Assembly (NCBI RefSeq): GCF_001890385.1 | Contig: NZ_CP018221.1 | Location: 1,165,501-1,229,500, forward strand | Direction: 5' to 3' | DNA from: Tardibacter chloracetimidivorans | GTDB taxonomy: Bacteria; Pseudomonadota; Alphaproteobacteria; Sphingomonadales; Sphingomonadaceae | Length of the DNA stretch: 64,000 nt | Part shown: positions 1 through 7,087 of the stretch, in pieces | How positions within the stretch are numbered: the first letter of the stretch is position 1 | How the letters are laid out: every line of letters begins with the position of its first letter | The notes under the pieces: model-generated | Told to the model about the DNA's origin: nothing | The model's input: only the letters and a program-made list of their open reading frames with translations | Databases searched by the model: none | Made by a program: the position numbers and the translations under genes

Positions 1-258
1 ACACTCCATGCCAGCGAGCGAGCGCGCCTGGGGAATGTCGAGGTCGATATCCACAAGGTGGCCCGACTTCGCGCCGAGCTGCACACCGATATTCTTGCCG
101 CCCTCGAAGTCGCGAGCGGCGGGTGTGGCATTCTGCCAGCCTTTCTCGCTCAACGGTTGCTTGCTGTCGGGCTTCAACTGCACCAGCCGGAAGCCCGCGC
201 CGATATACGCCATTGCCGCATCGACCATGCGGGTTTCGTGCGGATTGCCGTCAGCCAT
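1..258 (-). CDS. Prim-Pol (bifunctional primase/polymerase) domain protein, partial
   Basis: Only the first 86 codons are present; the gene continues past the left edge. The start ATG (258-256) lies inside the end of the upstream gene (8-nt overlap), suggesting translational coupling. The visible part reads as the N-terminus of the plasmid/phage bifunctional DNA primase/polymerase family: a helix, then a WQNAT stretch (residues 41-45), a NIGVQLG strand and an acidic VDIDLD motif at residues 69-74, whose aspartates (D70/D72) would bind catalytic metal. Such proteins initiate replication of plasmids and phage satellites, often fused to a helicase, which would lie outside the window. Family assignment is by motif recall and the C-terminal half is unseen. 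Confidence 0.72.
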   Translation of the reverse strand, partial: MADGNPHETRMVDAAMAYIGAGFRLVQLKPDSKQPLSEKGWQNATPAARDFEGGKNIGVQLGAKSGHLVDIDLDIPQARSLAGMEC

Positions 259-577
259 GCGCCAGCATCCTTTCCGCTTCGCGGCGCACTGGCTCCGGCA
301 GGCTTGGTGGCAGGCAACGGTAGAGGGCGGCGTAGGGAGCATAGCAGCGCGCTTGCGCGCGGCCTGCCCAGTCGAGCTCGTCCTCAAATTCGCGGTCCAT
401 GTCGAACACGATTTCCGCGAACTCCACGGCCCGTTCGGCCGCATAATGGAGAGCGAAAGGCAATTCGCTGATTGCGGGCCTGCGGTCCTCTGGCGATGAT
501 GGTGCCCGATGGTTGGCTTCGGTCAGGCCCGCTCCGGTCCCCACCGGGGCGGGCTTTTCATATGGGACGCTCCTCAT
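251..577 (-). CDS. Small hypothetical protein of the integrated element
   Basis: A 108-residue protein that I do not recognise. The first 35 residues are rich in Pro, Arg and Ala. The rest is acidic and helical, with an AEFAEIVFDMD-like stretch around residues 50-62. The start ATG (577-575) overlaps the stop of the upstream AlpA-like gene in an ATGA arrangement, and its own 3' end overlaps the primase start. It therefore sits in a tight three-gene unit and is probably real. A DNA-binding or replication-accessory role is possible only by position; no motif supports it. Confidence 0.6.
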   Translation of the reverse strand: MRSVPYEKPAPVGTGAGLTEANHRAPSSPEDRRPAISELPFALHYAAERAVEFAEIVFDMDREFEDELDWAGRAQARCYAPYAALYRCLPPSLPEPVRREAERMLAHG

Positions 578-846
578 GCGTCACCGCCCGCATCCATCCA
601 TGCCCGCACATCGGCGGCGCGATAGCGGACGCTGGTTCCGACCTTCATGTATTTCGGCCCCGTGCGCTTCGCGCGCATCGTTTCCAGTCCCTTTGGCGTG
701 AAGCCGGTTAGCTGGGCCACTTGAAAGGAGGTGAGGTATTCGGGGGCAACGGGAAGCTCCCCTTGGCGCAAGCGCTCAACAAGGCGAACGGCGATCTGGT
801 CGCCAATTCGCTGGGCAAGCTCCATAAGAGCCGGATCAACAGACAT
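574..846 (-). CDS. AlpA/excisionase-like helix-turn-helix protein
   Basis: 90 residues. After a helical N-terminus, residues 37-62 form a winged-helix/MerR-type HTH (YLTSFQVAQLTGFTPKGLETM). A short basic wing with the G-P-x-Y-x-K-V-G pattern follows and the protein ends in R-A-W-M-D. This is the layout of AlpA/Xis-type DNA-binding proteins (HTH_17-like) that control integrase or early genes of phage satellites. It is first in a run of overlapping genes leading to the primase. The Shine-Dalgarno GGAG (857-854) is 7 nt from the ATG but lies in one arm of an inverted repeat (850-887), so translation may be structure-controlled. Confidence 0.72.
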   Translation of the reverse strand: MSVDPALMELAQRIGDQIAVRLVERLRQGELPVAPEYLTSFQVAQLTGFTPKGLETMRAKRTGPKYMKVGTSVRYRAADVRAWMDAGGDA

Positions 847-849
847 AGG

Positions 850-887
850 CCATCTCCGACCGCGTCCGGCGGTCTTTTCGGAGATGG
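850..887 (-). promoter_or_regulatory. Nested inverted repeat covering the ribosome binding site of the AlpA-like gene
   Basis: Outer arms CCATCTCC (850-857) and GGAGATGG (880-887) enclose a second perfect 6-bp stem GACCGC/GCGGTC (858-863, 869-874). On the minus strand the downstream outer arm contains the GGAG that should serve the gene starting at 846. The structure could be an operator for a dimeric regulator or an RNA hairpin that hides the start site. On the plus strand the inner hairpin is followed by TTTT (875-878), so a weak plus-strand terminator is an alternative. Confidence 0.45.
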
Positions 888-988
888 CAGTGGCCTGGGC
901 CTTGGCTGGCTGCCCATCTGTGGCGCGGTCAGGACGTTATGGCACCTGATGATGACCGACCGCCGCCTAGATGATGTTTACATGCCGA

Positions 989-2245
989 TCAGAGAGATTC
1001 GTCGCAACACTTTTCGGCATGCTGCGTGCGCTGCGGTGTACAGAGCGCCAACAAGTGCTCGGTCATCTTGTCCTGTGTGTCGAGCAAGCCGTCAAACAGC
1101 GCCTTTTCATGGACATATACGCCGTCGATGCCGGGCACGGCATGGTCGAGCATCAGGCGAGCGTTGATCCGGTCAATGCCGACGCGCTGCGCGACGGTGC
1201 GGTAGGTGTGGCGAAGGATGTGGCCGGTTTCGCTTGGCAGCGTCTTTTCCTTCCAGACCTGCGTAGCGATCACGTCCCGGCTGCTGTTCGCGCGGGTCGG
1301 GAACAGCCAGGGAGTGCCTGCATAGAGAAGGTCGCCCGCCGCAATTACCCGCTTCACAAGCTCGACCATGTATGGCGACAATGGCAGTGCGAAGGACCGG
1401 CCGGACTTCATGCGCGGGATCACAATGGCGCGCTCGTTCAGGTTCACCCATTCGCGGCGCAGCGATACCAGTGTCCCCGGACGAAGGCCGCTCAGCAGGC
1501 CCAGCACATGCATATCGCGCCGGATCGGGTTGGGGATTGCCTGCACCCGTTCCCACCAGTGAGGCAGGTCGTCGGGCATGATGACGCGGTTGCTGGCCCG
1601 CTCCTTATTGAAGGTGACGGCCTTGACCGGGTTGTCGCCAATGGCGTCGGGATCGTCCGCCGCCTTGATCGCGAGATTGAAGGCTGCGCGGAACTCCTTG
1701 AACACCATGTTCGCAGCGCGCTTGCCGCTTTCCCGCGTCAGCTCCTTGTGCCGCTCACGCGCCATGCTCCGCTTGATTTCGCTGATCGGAATATCAAGCC
1801 AGGCCTTGAGATGCCGGTCACGCCGGGACAACACATCCTCAATGGTCCGTTCGCGGCAATCACGAGCGCGCATATCGGCGGCATATTCATCGTACATGCG
1901 CCGCACTGTCCATGCATCCGGGTTGGCGGTCTTGTCGTCGGGGCGGGCGTTGGGGTCTTCGCCCCGCTTCACCTGGGCAATCAGCTCTTGGGCCCGCGTC
2001 CGTGCATCATCCAGAGTGATGTCGTCGGTGGTGCCCAGGGTGCGGCGGACGGTCTTGACGAAGCGGCGGCGGCCGCGCTCCCCGGTATAGAGGTCACGCT
2101 GGACCTTATAGCTTTTGCTCTTCTGGTTTATCTGGACGAGCAATCCGGTAACGGCCGTGTCGCGCACGGTGTAGGGACGGTCCAAATAGCCCAAGGTGCG
2201 GATGTAGCCCTCGGTAAGGCGGCGCGGTTGTGGGTTTACTGACAT
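989..2245 (-). CDS. Tyrosine-type site-specific integrase
   Basis: 418 residues, normal for tyrosine integrases with an N-terminal arm-binding domain (DUF4102-like, residues about 10-95), a central SAM-like core-binding domain (about 110-200) and a C-terminal catalytic domain. The catalytic set is complete: R255 in SGLRPGT, K280 in MKSGR, H342 and R345 in HILRH, H368 in LDHA and Y377 in GVYVH. It should integrate and excise the element at the adjacent tRNA-Arg site. It is transcribed away from the attachment site, with its start about 170 bp from it. The 142 bp between this gene's end and the AlpA-like gene holds only the inverted repeat. No sign of inactivation. Confidence 0.92.
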   Translation of the reverse strand: MSVNPQPRRLTEGYIRTLGYLDRPYTVRDTAVTGLLVQINQKSKSYKVQRDLYTGERGRRRFVKTVRRTLGTTDDITLDDARTRAQELIAQVKRGEDPNARPDDKTANPDAWTVRRMYDEYAADMRARDCRERTIEDVLSRRDRHLKAWLDIPISEIKRSMARERHKELTRESGKRAANMVFKEFRAAFNLAIKAADDPDAIGDNPVKAVTFNKERASNRVIMPDDLPHWWERVQAIPNPIRRDMHVLGLLSGLRPGTLVSLRREWVNLNERAIVIPRMKSGRSFALPLSPYMVELVKRVIAAGDLLYAGTPWLFPTRANSSRDVIATQVWKEKTLPSETGHILRHTYRTVAQRVGIDRINARLMLDHAVPGIDGVYVHEKALFDGLLDTQDKMTEHLLALCTPQRTQHAEKCCDESL

Positions 2246-2412
2246 TCTCGGCTCCTACGTTGCGAACCGTCTGCGCCACGCCAGCGAACCGTTTTCGAAC
2301 CGGGTGCTGGGAGTGGCACAAAGGGTGAACGAGGGGACTCATCTCCAAGAATGCGAGTGCAGACAATCGTTTAGAGTGCTACAGCGGGCTCAGCGGTGCC
2401 CTTGGGAAGGGA

Positions 2413-2457
2413 CTTCTAAGCAGGATGTTGCGTGTTCGAGTCACGCCGGGGTCGCCA
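2413..2457 (+). other. Displaced 3' half of tRNA-Arg(TCT): attachment site (att) at the element boundary
   Basis: The segment begins with a tRNA anticodon loop, CTTCTAA (2413-2419, anticodon TCT). It continues with the 3' anticodon stem GCAGG, a 5-nt variable region, a perfect T stem GCGTG/CACGC around TTCGAGT, the acceptor strand CGGGGTC, discriminator G and encoded CCA (2455-2457). The bases upstream (AGGGA instead of the needed CCTGC) do not pair, and no 5' half or D arm precedes it, so this is not a working tRNA. Tyrosine integrases commonly recombine in the anticodon or T region of tRNA genes. This copy is read as the right junction, with the intact tRNA-Arg expected at the left end, outside the window. 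Confidence 0.8.
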
Positions 2458-2480
2458 ATTCGCCTCACCACACTCCATCA

Positions 2481-3095
2481 TCAGGCCGTGCCGCCCGGCG
2501 GGACGAGGATCAGCGTCCGCCCTTCCACCCGCCATGACGCAAGCTGCGACAGGAAGTTCATGCCAAGGACATCGATGTCCCCGAGCGCGGGGGAAATCGC
2601 CACCTTGAGATCGCGCGTTGTTATGCCGCCAAGCGCCAGCTGATCTATCGTGCCCGCTTCGGCCGGGACGATGCCGTTGGCGGTTCGCATCACGATTGGG
2701 ACGATGTTCTCGCCACGGTCCACCGAGGCGCGCTGCGCCGTCTGCTCCGAAAGGACGGTGATGGTCGCGCCGCTGTCTATCAGCATCCGCCGCTCAAGCC
2801 CGTTGATGGTGGCCTGCGCCCAGAAATGCCCGTCGGGCGACATGCGGATGCGGACTTCGTCGCCCGCAATCTGCTGACCGTCCAGGCCAAGCCGCGCCGT
2901 GAGCCGCGCGAGGCTCGGCTCGAAGGGCGCTTGCTGGAACAGGAGGAACAGGCAGAAGGCCAGCAGCGCGAATGAAAACAGCGCGCGCAGCACGCGCCCG
3001 ACATAGGGGATGTTGAAGAGGAGGAGGAGCAGCGCGGCCCCGCCAATCGCATAGAGCGCGAGTTGCTGCCATTCAGGCGTGGTCGTGATCGGCAT
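2481..3095 (-). CDS. Membrane-anchored retropepsin-like aspartic protease
   Basis: 204 residues. Two hydrophobic segments (about 10-28 and 37-54) anchor the protein. The C-terminal domain carries the clan AA aspartic protease motif D-S-G-A at residues 107-110 after a hydrophobic strand, and a later I-D-V-L-G-M-N-F-L segment typical of the second half of the retropepsin fold. Bacterial members (the TIGR02281-type family, from memory) are single-domain proteases thought to work as dimers at the periplasmic face; substrates are unknown. It is the first chromosomal gene to the right of the element junction. Confidence 0.8.
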   Translation of the reverse strand: MPITTTPEWQQLALYAIGGAALLLLLFNIPYVGRVLRALFSFALLAFCLFLLFQQAPFEPSLARLTARLGLDGQQIAGDEVRIRMSPDGHFWAQATINGLERRMLIDSGATITVLSEQTAQRASVDRGENIVPIVMRTANGIVPAEAGTIDQLALGGITTRDLKVAISPALGDIDVLGMNFLSQLASWRVEGRTLILVPPGGTA

Positions 3096-3151
3096 GTCAG
3101 ACGTTCAACCACAGGCGGCGGCATTCGATCCCGCCGCCGGCCCCGCAGCGG

Positions 3152-3424
3152 TCAGTCCTCCTTGGCGGGGGCGTTGCGGTTTTCCTGCCCCTTCACATCG
3201 GTTTCGCCAAGCTGGCCGGTGCCGTGATAGGCGATCTCGCTCTGTCCGCCATGATCCATGAAGCGCGGACCCTTGCGCTTCTTCCTGCTGTGCGGATTGG
3301 GATAGGGGCCGCCGCCGCTCTCACCCGGAGTGCGTGTGCCCCCGGCTTCGCGCTGGCTCACGCCATCGGGCGCGCCCTTTCTCCTGCCGCCGCCGTCCGC
3401 CTGCATCGGTTGCTTGCGCGCCAT
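3152..3424 (-). CDS. Small hydrophilic stress-type protein of unknown function
   Basis: About 90 residues, nearly devoid of hydrophobic stretches and rich in Gly, Lys, Arg, Pro and Gln, so probably intrinsically disordered. A G-E-S-G-G-G-x-Y-P-N-P-H motif sits near the middle and G-G-Q-S-E-x-A-Y-H-G-x-G-Q-L-G near the C-terminus; I recall similar short proteins in other sphingomonads but know no function. The ATG at 3424 is chosen over an in-frame GTG at 3430 because a perfect AGGAGG lies just upstream of it. An EcfG-type promoter lies upstream (3480-3504), pointing to general-stress control. Confidence 0.65.
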   Translation of the reverse strand: MARKQPMQADGGGRRKGAPDGVSQREAGGTRTPGESGGGPYPNPHSRKKRKGPRFMDHGGQSEIAYHGTGQLGETDVKGQENRNAPAKED

Positions 3425-3479
3425 GATCACCTCCTGCCGCCGAGCGTCGCTCCTTCATGCGCGCGCGACCTCCCTGCCT

Positions 3480-3504
3480 AACGGAATGCAGGTGCGACTG
3501 TTCC
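3480..3504 (-). promoter_or_regulatory. EcfG-type (general stress sigma) promoter
   Basis: On the minus strand the sequence reads GGAAC (3504-3500), 16 nt, then CGTT (3483-3480). This matches the known alphaproteobacterial EcfG consensus GGAAC-N16/17-CGTT exactly. It lies 56 nt before the start codon of the small hydrophilic gene at 3424. Confidence 0.65.
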
Positions 3505-3648
3505 GCCCATCCGCCCAAAAGGGGGCGATCGCTAACCTGAGTAAACGCGCCTGTCAGCCCACCGCCGCCGCATTGGTCTGTGCCGTCCCGGTGTATCGAA
3601 CGAAGCCGTCGCGCAGGCGTTGTCCGCATATCCCCAAGGAGAAGCATC

Positions 3649-3828
3649 GTGAACGATCAGCAGCAGCCGCAAGAGCCCACCAATCCGGGAGACGTGGCAC
3701 CCCCCGGCACGCCGGGCACGGGCGAGAATATCTGCCCGAGGTGCAGCGGGTCGGGCGTTTATGAAGGCGAGCAATGCCCGCTTTGCAACGGGACGGGGAA
3801 GGTGATCGAGGGGATCGGCGGCGCTTGA
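3649..3828 (+). CDS. Small double CxxCxGxG zinc-binding protein
   Basis: 59 residues from a GTG start at 3649, chosen because AAGGAG (3636-3641) lies 7 nt upstream. The N-terminal half is Pro/Gly/Gln-rich. The C-terminal half has two DnaJ-type half-sites, CPRCSGSG and CPLCNGTG, 10 residues apart, which together should bind one zinc ion. It resembles the cysteine-rich domain of DnaJ reduced to a minimal unit, so a chaperone-like or protein-binding role is conceivable but not shown. It converges with the sugar operon on the other strand, with 10 nt between the stops. Confidence 0.72.
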   Translation: MNDQQQPQEPTNPGDVAPPGTPGTGENICPRCSGSGVYEGEQCPLCNGTGKVIEGIGGA

Positions 3829-3838
3829 GGCGACGCTT

Positions 3839-4888
3839 CTAGCCCAGCGCGACGGTGGCGATCGGCCGGTCTGCTTCATGCAGCGCGCGCGAGCGGCGAT
3901 CCACGCCCAGTTCCTTTGCAAACCACCGGCAGGTGGCGGCCAGCCCCTCCTTCAGCGGCACCTGCGGCGCCCAGTCGAGCAGCGCCTTGGCGCGGCCGAT
4001 GTCTGGCCGACGCCGCCGGGGATCGTCGACAGGAAGCGGCTTGTGGATGACGGGCGCGTTGCTGCCGGTGAGCGCGATCACCTGCTCCAGCAATTCCGAG
4101 ATGGTGTATTCGTCCGGATTGCCGAGGTTGACCGGCGAATGCGGCATGTCGTCGCGCTCCATCAGCCGTATCAGCCCTTCGACCATGTCGGATATGTAGC
4201 AGAAGCTGCGCGTCTGCGAGCCGTCGCCATAGATGGTGATGTCGCTTCCAGACAGCGCCTGACAGACAAGGTTCGACACGACGCGGCCGTCGTCGGGGTG
4301 CATCTGCGGGCCATAGGTGTTGAACAGGCGGGCGACCCGCACCTCGGCTCGGCCCATGCGCGCGAAATCGAACGCCATAGCCTCTGCCGCCCGCTTGCCC
4401 TCGTCATAGCAGGCGCGCGGGCCGGTGCAGTTCACCCAGCCGCGATAATCCTCGTGCTGCGGATGGGCTTCCGGATCGCCATAGACTTCGCTGGTGGACG
4501 ACAGCAGAAATCGCGCGCCGGTCTCTTCCGCCAGCCGCAGCAGGCGGTCTGCGCCCATCACGTTGGTGAGCATCGTATGCTCTGGGTCCGCCTGATATTG
4601 CGGCGGCGAGGCCGCGCAGGCGAGATTGTAGATGCGCGTGATCCTGCCTGCATATTCGTAGACCGAGAGTGGCAGCGGATCGACGATGTCGGCCCGGATG
4701 AAGGAAAAGCCCGGCTGGCCCTTCAACTGCTTCAGGTTGACGGGACGGCAGGTCTGGAGATTGTCGATGCAGAGCACCTGCTGCCCCTTGTCGAGCAGGG
4801 CCTGGCACAGGTGCGATCCGATGAAACCGGCGCCGCCGGCAACCACTGTTACGCTGTCATGTCCGTTCTTCATCCGACCATTCTCCAT
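3839..4888 (-). CDS. NAD-dependent SDR, UDP-glucuronate decarboxylase (UDP-xylose synthase)-like
   Basis: About 349 residues, an extended SDR. The nucleotide-binding GGAGFIG lies near residue 20, the S-S-T-S catalytic region at about 130 and Y161-x-x-x-K165 (YDEGK). The stretch N-L-A-C-A-A-S-P-P-x-Y and the following P-R-A-C-Y-D-E-G-K are hallmarks of UDP-glucuronate decarboxylases, which make UDP-xylose. It is the last gene of a seven-gene leftward operon. The start is uncertain: ATGs at 4942, 4888 and 4873 are in frame. 4942 would overlap the upstream gene by 26 nt; 4873 has GGAG at reasonable distance. Confidence 0.8.
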   Translation of the reverse strand: MENGRMKNGHDSVTVVAGGAGFIGSHLCQALLDKGQQVLCIDNLQTCRPVNLKQLKGQPGFSFIRADIVDPLPLSVYEYAGRITRIYNLACAASPPQYQADPEHTMLTNVMGADRLLRLAEETGARFLLSSTSEVYGDPEAHPQHEDYRGWVNCTGPRACYDEGKRAAEAMAFDFARMGRAEVRVARLFNTYGPQMHPDDGRVVSNLVCQALSGSDITIYGDGSQTRSFCYISDMVEGLIRLMERDDMPHSPVNLGNPDEYTISELLEQVIALTGSNAPVIHKPLPVDDPRRRRPDIGRAKALLDWAPQVPLKEGLAATCRWFAKELGVDRRSRALHEADRPIATVALG

Positions 4889-4916
4889 ATGGCCCTTTGC
4901 TTCCCTGCCGGCGTCG

Positions 4917-5999
4917 TCATCCGGCTTCGGCCAGGGATGCATTCGCCCTCACCGGCGTTGCTTCGCGGATATGCGCTTCCAGCTCGGCGGCCCTGGCGGA
5001 TGCGGTGTGCAGCGCAAGCACGCGGCTGCGGGCCTTGCGCCCCATCGCCTCGCCATCGCCGTCGATGATCGCCGCGACGACATCTTCGGTGTCGGCGGCA
5101 AGGATGATCTCCTCCCCCGGCGCCAGAAGCTCATCAAGGCCGGGCCAGATGTCGGAAATGATCGGCGTGCCGCATGCCGCAGCCTCGAACAGCCGGACGG
5201 ACGGGGACCAGCCGGCACGGATCATGTCGGCGCGCGTGACGTTGAGCGCATATCCGGACGCCGAATAGAACTCAGCGTGCAGCGCGGGGGGAAGGTGGTC
5301 GATCCGCTCCACATTGGCGGGCCATGCAATGCCTGCCGGATATTGCGCACCGGCTACGGCGAAACGGCGGTCCGGCATCCGTGCCGCGACATCGATGAGC
5401 AGGCGCTCAAGCGTTGGCTGGCGGTCGACGCTGTAGGTGCCGAGATAGGTCAGATCCCACCGCTTCTCGACCGGCCGGGGCCGGTAGGCGTCCGGATCGA
5501 CCGAGCAATAGAGAGCGCGCGCGGCCGGAGCGCCATGGCGCCGCTCGATCAGCTCCAGCGTCGGCCCGCCGGTGAAGGACAGATAAAGGTCATAGCCGGC
5601 GATGAGCTGCGGCGACAGATAATCGCAGTCGCCGTCCGCGATGCGGGCGAGCGTGACCGGCGTGTCGATGTCGTAGAAGGCCGTCACGCCCCCTGCCCAT
5701 TGCTGGGCGAGCCGGCCGACGGCGATCCCGTCCGGCACATAGGAGCCGACGATCACCGCGTCCGCCGATGCGATCTCGCTGTGCCAGCGGGAAAGCTCGT
5801 CGACGCTGCCGTAGAACGCCAGATCGCAATAATCCGGATGCCAAAGATCGCGGTGGCTGGCGTACCAGGGCACGTCGCGTTCAAGGAACAGCACCTCATG
5901 GCCGCGCGCGGCAAAGGCAGTCAGCAAGGCGCGATAGGTGGTGGCGTGCCCGTTCCCCCATGAGGAGGACAGGCTGAGGCCGAGGACGACGAGCTTCAT
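4917..5999 (-). CDS. Glycosyltransferase (CgeB/DUF3880-type)
   Basis: 360 residues from the ATG at 5999, which overlaps the upstream stop (ATGA). The N-terminus, MKLVVLGLSLSSSWGNGHAT, shares its pattern with the next two genes: short strand, S-x-x-W-x-x-G-x-A-x-x-Y-R, then a helix and R-G-H. The C-terminal half has the nucleotide-sugar-binding pattern R-L-F-E-A-A-A-C-G-T-P-I-I-S-D, typical of GT-B enzymes. No signal peptide or membrane segment, so it probably acts on the cytoplasmic side. Donor and acceptor are unknown; the neighbouring epimerases suggest deoxy-sugar or pentose donors. Confidence 0.75.
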   Translation of the reverse strand: MKLVVLGLSLSSSWGNGHATTYRALLTAFAARGHEVLFLERDVPWYASHRDLWHPDYCDLAFYGSVDELSRWHSEIASADAVIVGSYVPDGIAVGRLAQQWAGGVTAFYDIDTPVTLARIADGDCDYLSPQLIAGYDLYLSFTGGPTLELIERRHGAPAARALYCSVDPDAYRPRPVEKRWDLTYLGTYSVDRQPTLERLLIDVAARMPDRRFAVAGAQYPAGIAWPANVERIDHLPPALHAEFYSASGYALNVTRADMIRAGWSPSVRLFEAAACGTPIISDIWPGLDELLAPGEEIILAADTEDVVAAIIDGDGEAMGRKARSRVLALHTASARAAELEAHIREATPVRANASLAEAG

Positions 6000-7087
6000 T
6001 CCGCCGCCTCCATCACGCGCGCACGATATTGGGTGAGCAGCCCGTCGACCTGCGCGCCGCGCAGCGCATAGCTGTGCTCCGCCCGCACGCGCCGCAAGGC
6101 CGCATCCCCGATCTGCCGCGCTCTTTCCGGCGTGAGGGTGGAAAGATGCTCGATCACATCCATGCCGTCGCGAGCGACGAGCACCTCCTCGCCCGGCGTC
6201 AGGAACATCTCTATCCCTTCCCATGCATCGGTGATGAGGCAGGCCCCTGCGCCCGCCGCCTCGAACACGCGGGTCGCGGGCGAAAAGCCCATCTGCGCCA
6301 TGCTGTCGCGCGCCACGTTCAAGAGAGCCAGCGGGGTTGAATTGAAGGCGTTGTGATCAGCCGTATAGACATGGCCCAAATGCCGGACGTTTTCCGGCAT
6401 TTCCTTGCTTTCCCAACCGCTGCCGCCGATCAGGAACTGCCTGTCGAGCAGCGCGGCGGCGGGCTTCAGGAAGAACTGCTCGACCCTGCTCTCGCGGTCC
6501 GGCAGCCGGTTTCCGAGAAAGGCGAAATCCGCGGAAAAGCGCGCATCGGGCGGCACCGGGAAATGGGTGGTCGCGTCAAGCGCGTTGTAGACCGGCACAC
6601 AGGCGCGCGCGCCCATCTCCCGATAGGCGTTCACCACCGGATCGCCGCCGCCATAGGTGAGGACCAGGTCCAGTTCCGGCAGCGCGCGGCGCACCGCATG
6701 GGCGGGATCGGCCTTCATTTCATCCAGCGTCGCGGCTGCGTCCACGTCCCAGAAGATGCGGATGGCGCGCGGGGCCGCCGGCTCGATCATGCCATCCAGC
6801 AGCTCATCGTCGAAGACGCCGACGCCGCTTGCCTTGACGACGACATCCGCGTCGCCTGCCTCTGCAAGAACCTGTCGCACCGCCTGCGCGGTGGCGGGAT
6901 AGACGACGACCTTCGCCCAGTCGGGCGGATCCATGTCCCGATGTTGCTGCCGGTCGAACGCGTCGGGCTCGTAAAAGCTGATCTGATGTCCGCGCGCGGC
7001 CAGATCGCGCAATATGCCGCGATAATAGGTGGCCGCGCCGTTCCAGTAGGATGAGAGCAGGCTGGAACCGTAGAACGCTATTTTCAT
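5996..7087 (-). CDS. Glycosyltransferase (CgeB/DUF3880-type)
   Basis: 363 residues. The N-terminal signature S-S-Y-W-N-G-A-A-T-Y-Y-R-G-I-L followed by A-A-R-G-H matches the flanking glycosyltransferases, indicating tandem duplication. The C-terminal domain has R-V-F-E-A-A-G-A-G-A-C-L-I-T-D and P-G-E-E-V-L-V-A, the pattern of the Glyco_trans_1_2 type GT-B domain. It overlaps both neighbours by 4 nt, so translation is probably coupled. Sugar specificity cannot be read from the sequence. Confidence 0.75.
   Translation of the reverse strand: MKIAFYGSSLLSSYWNGAATYYRGILRDLAARGHQISFYEPDAFDRQQHRDMDPPDWAKVVVYPATAQAVRQVLAEAGDADVVVKASGVGVFDDELLDGMIEPAAPRAIRIFWDVDAAATLDEMKADPAHAVRRALPELDLVLTYGGGDPVVNAYREMGARACVPVYNALDATTHFPVPPDARFSADFAFLGNRLPDRESRVEQFFLKPAAALLDRQFLIGGSGWESKEMPENVRHLGHVYTADHNAFNSTPLALLNVARDSMAQMGFSPATRVFEAAGAGACLITDAWEGIEMFLTPGEEVLVARDGMDVIEHLSTLTPERARQIGDAALRRVRAEHSYALRGAQVDGLLTQYRARVMEAAE

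Noticed and set aside
2360-2457. Complete tRNA gene
   Set aside because: Only the 3' half from the anticodon loop is present; the bases that should form the 5' anticodon stem and the D arm do not match.
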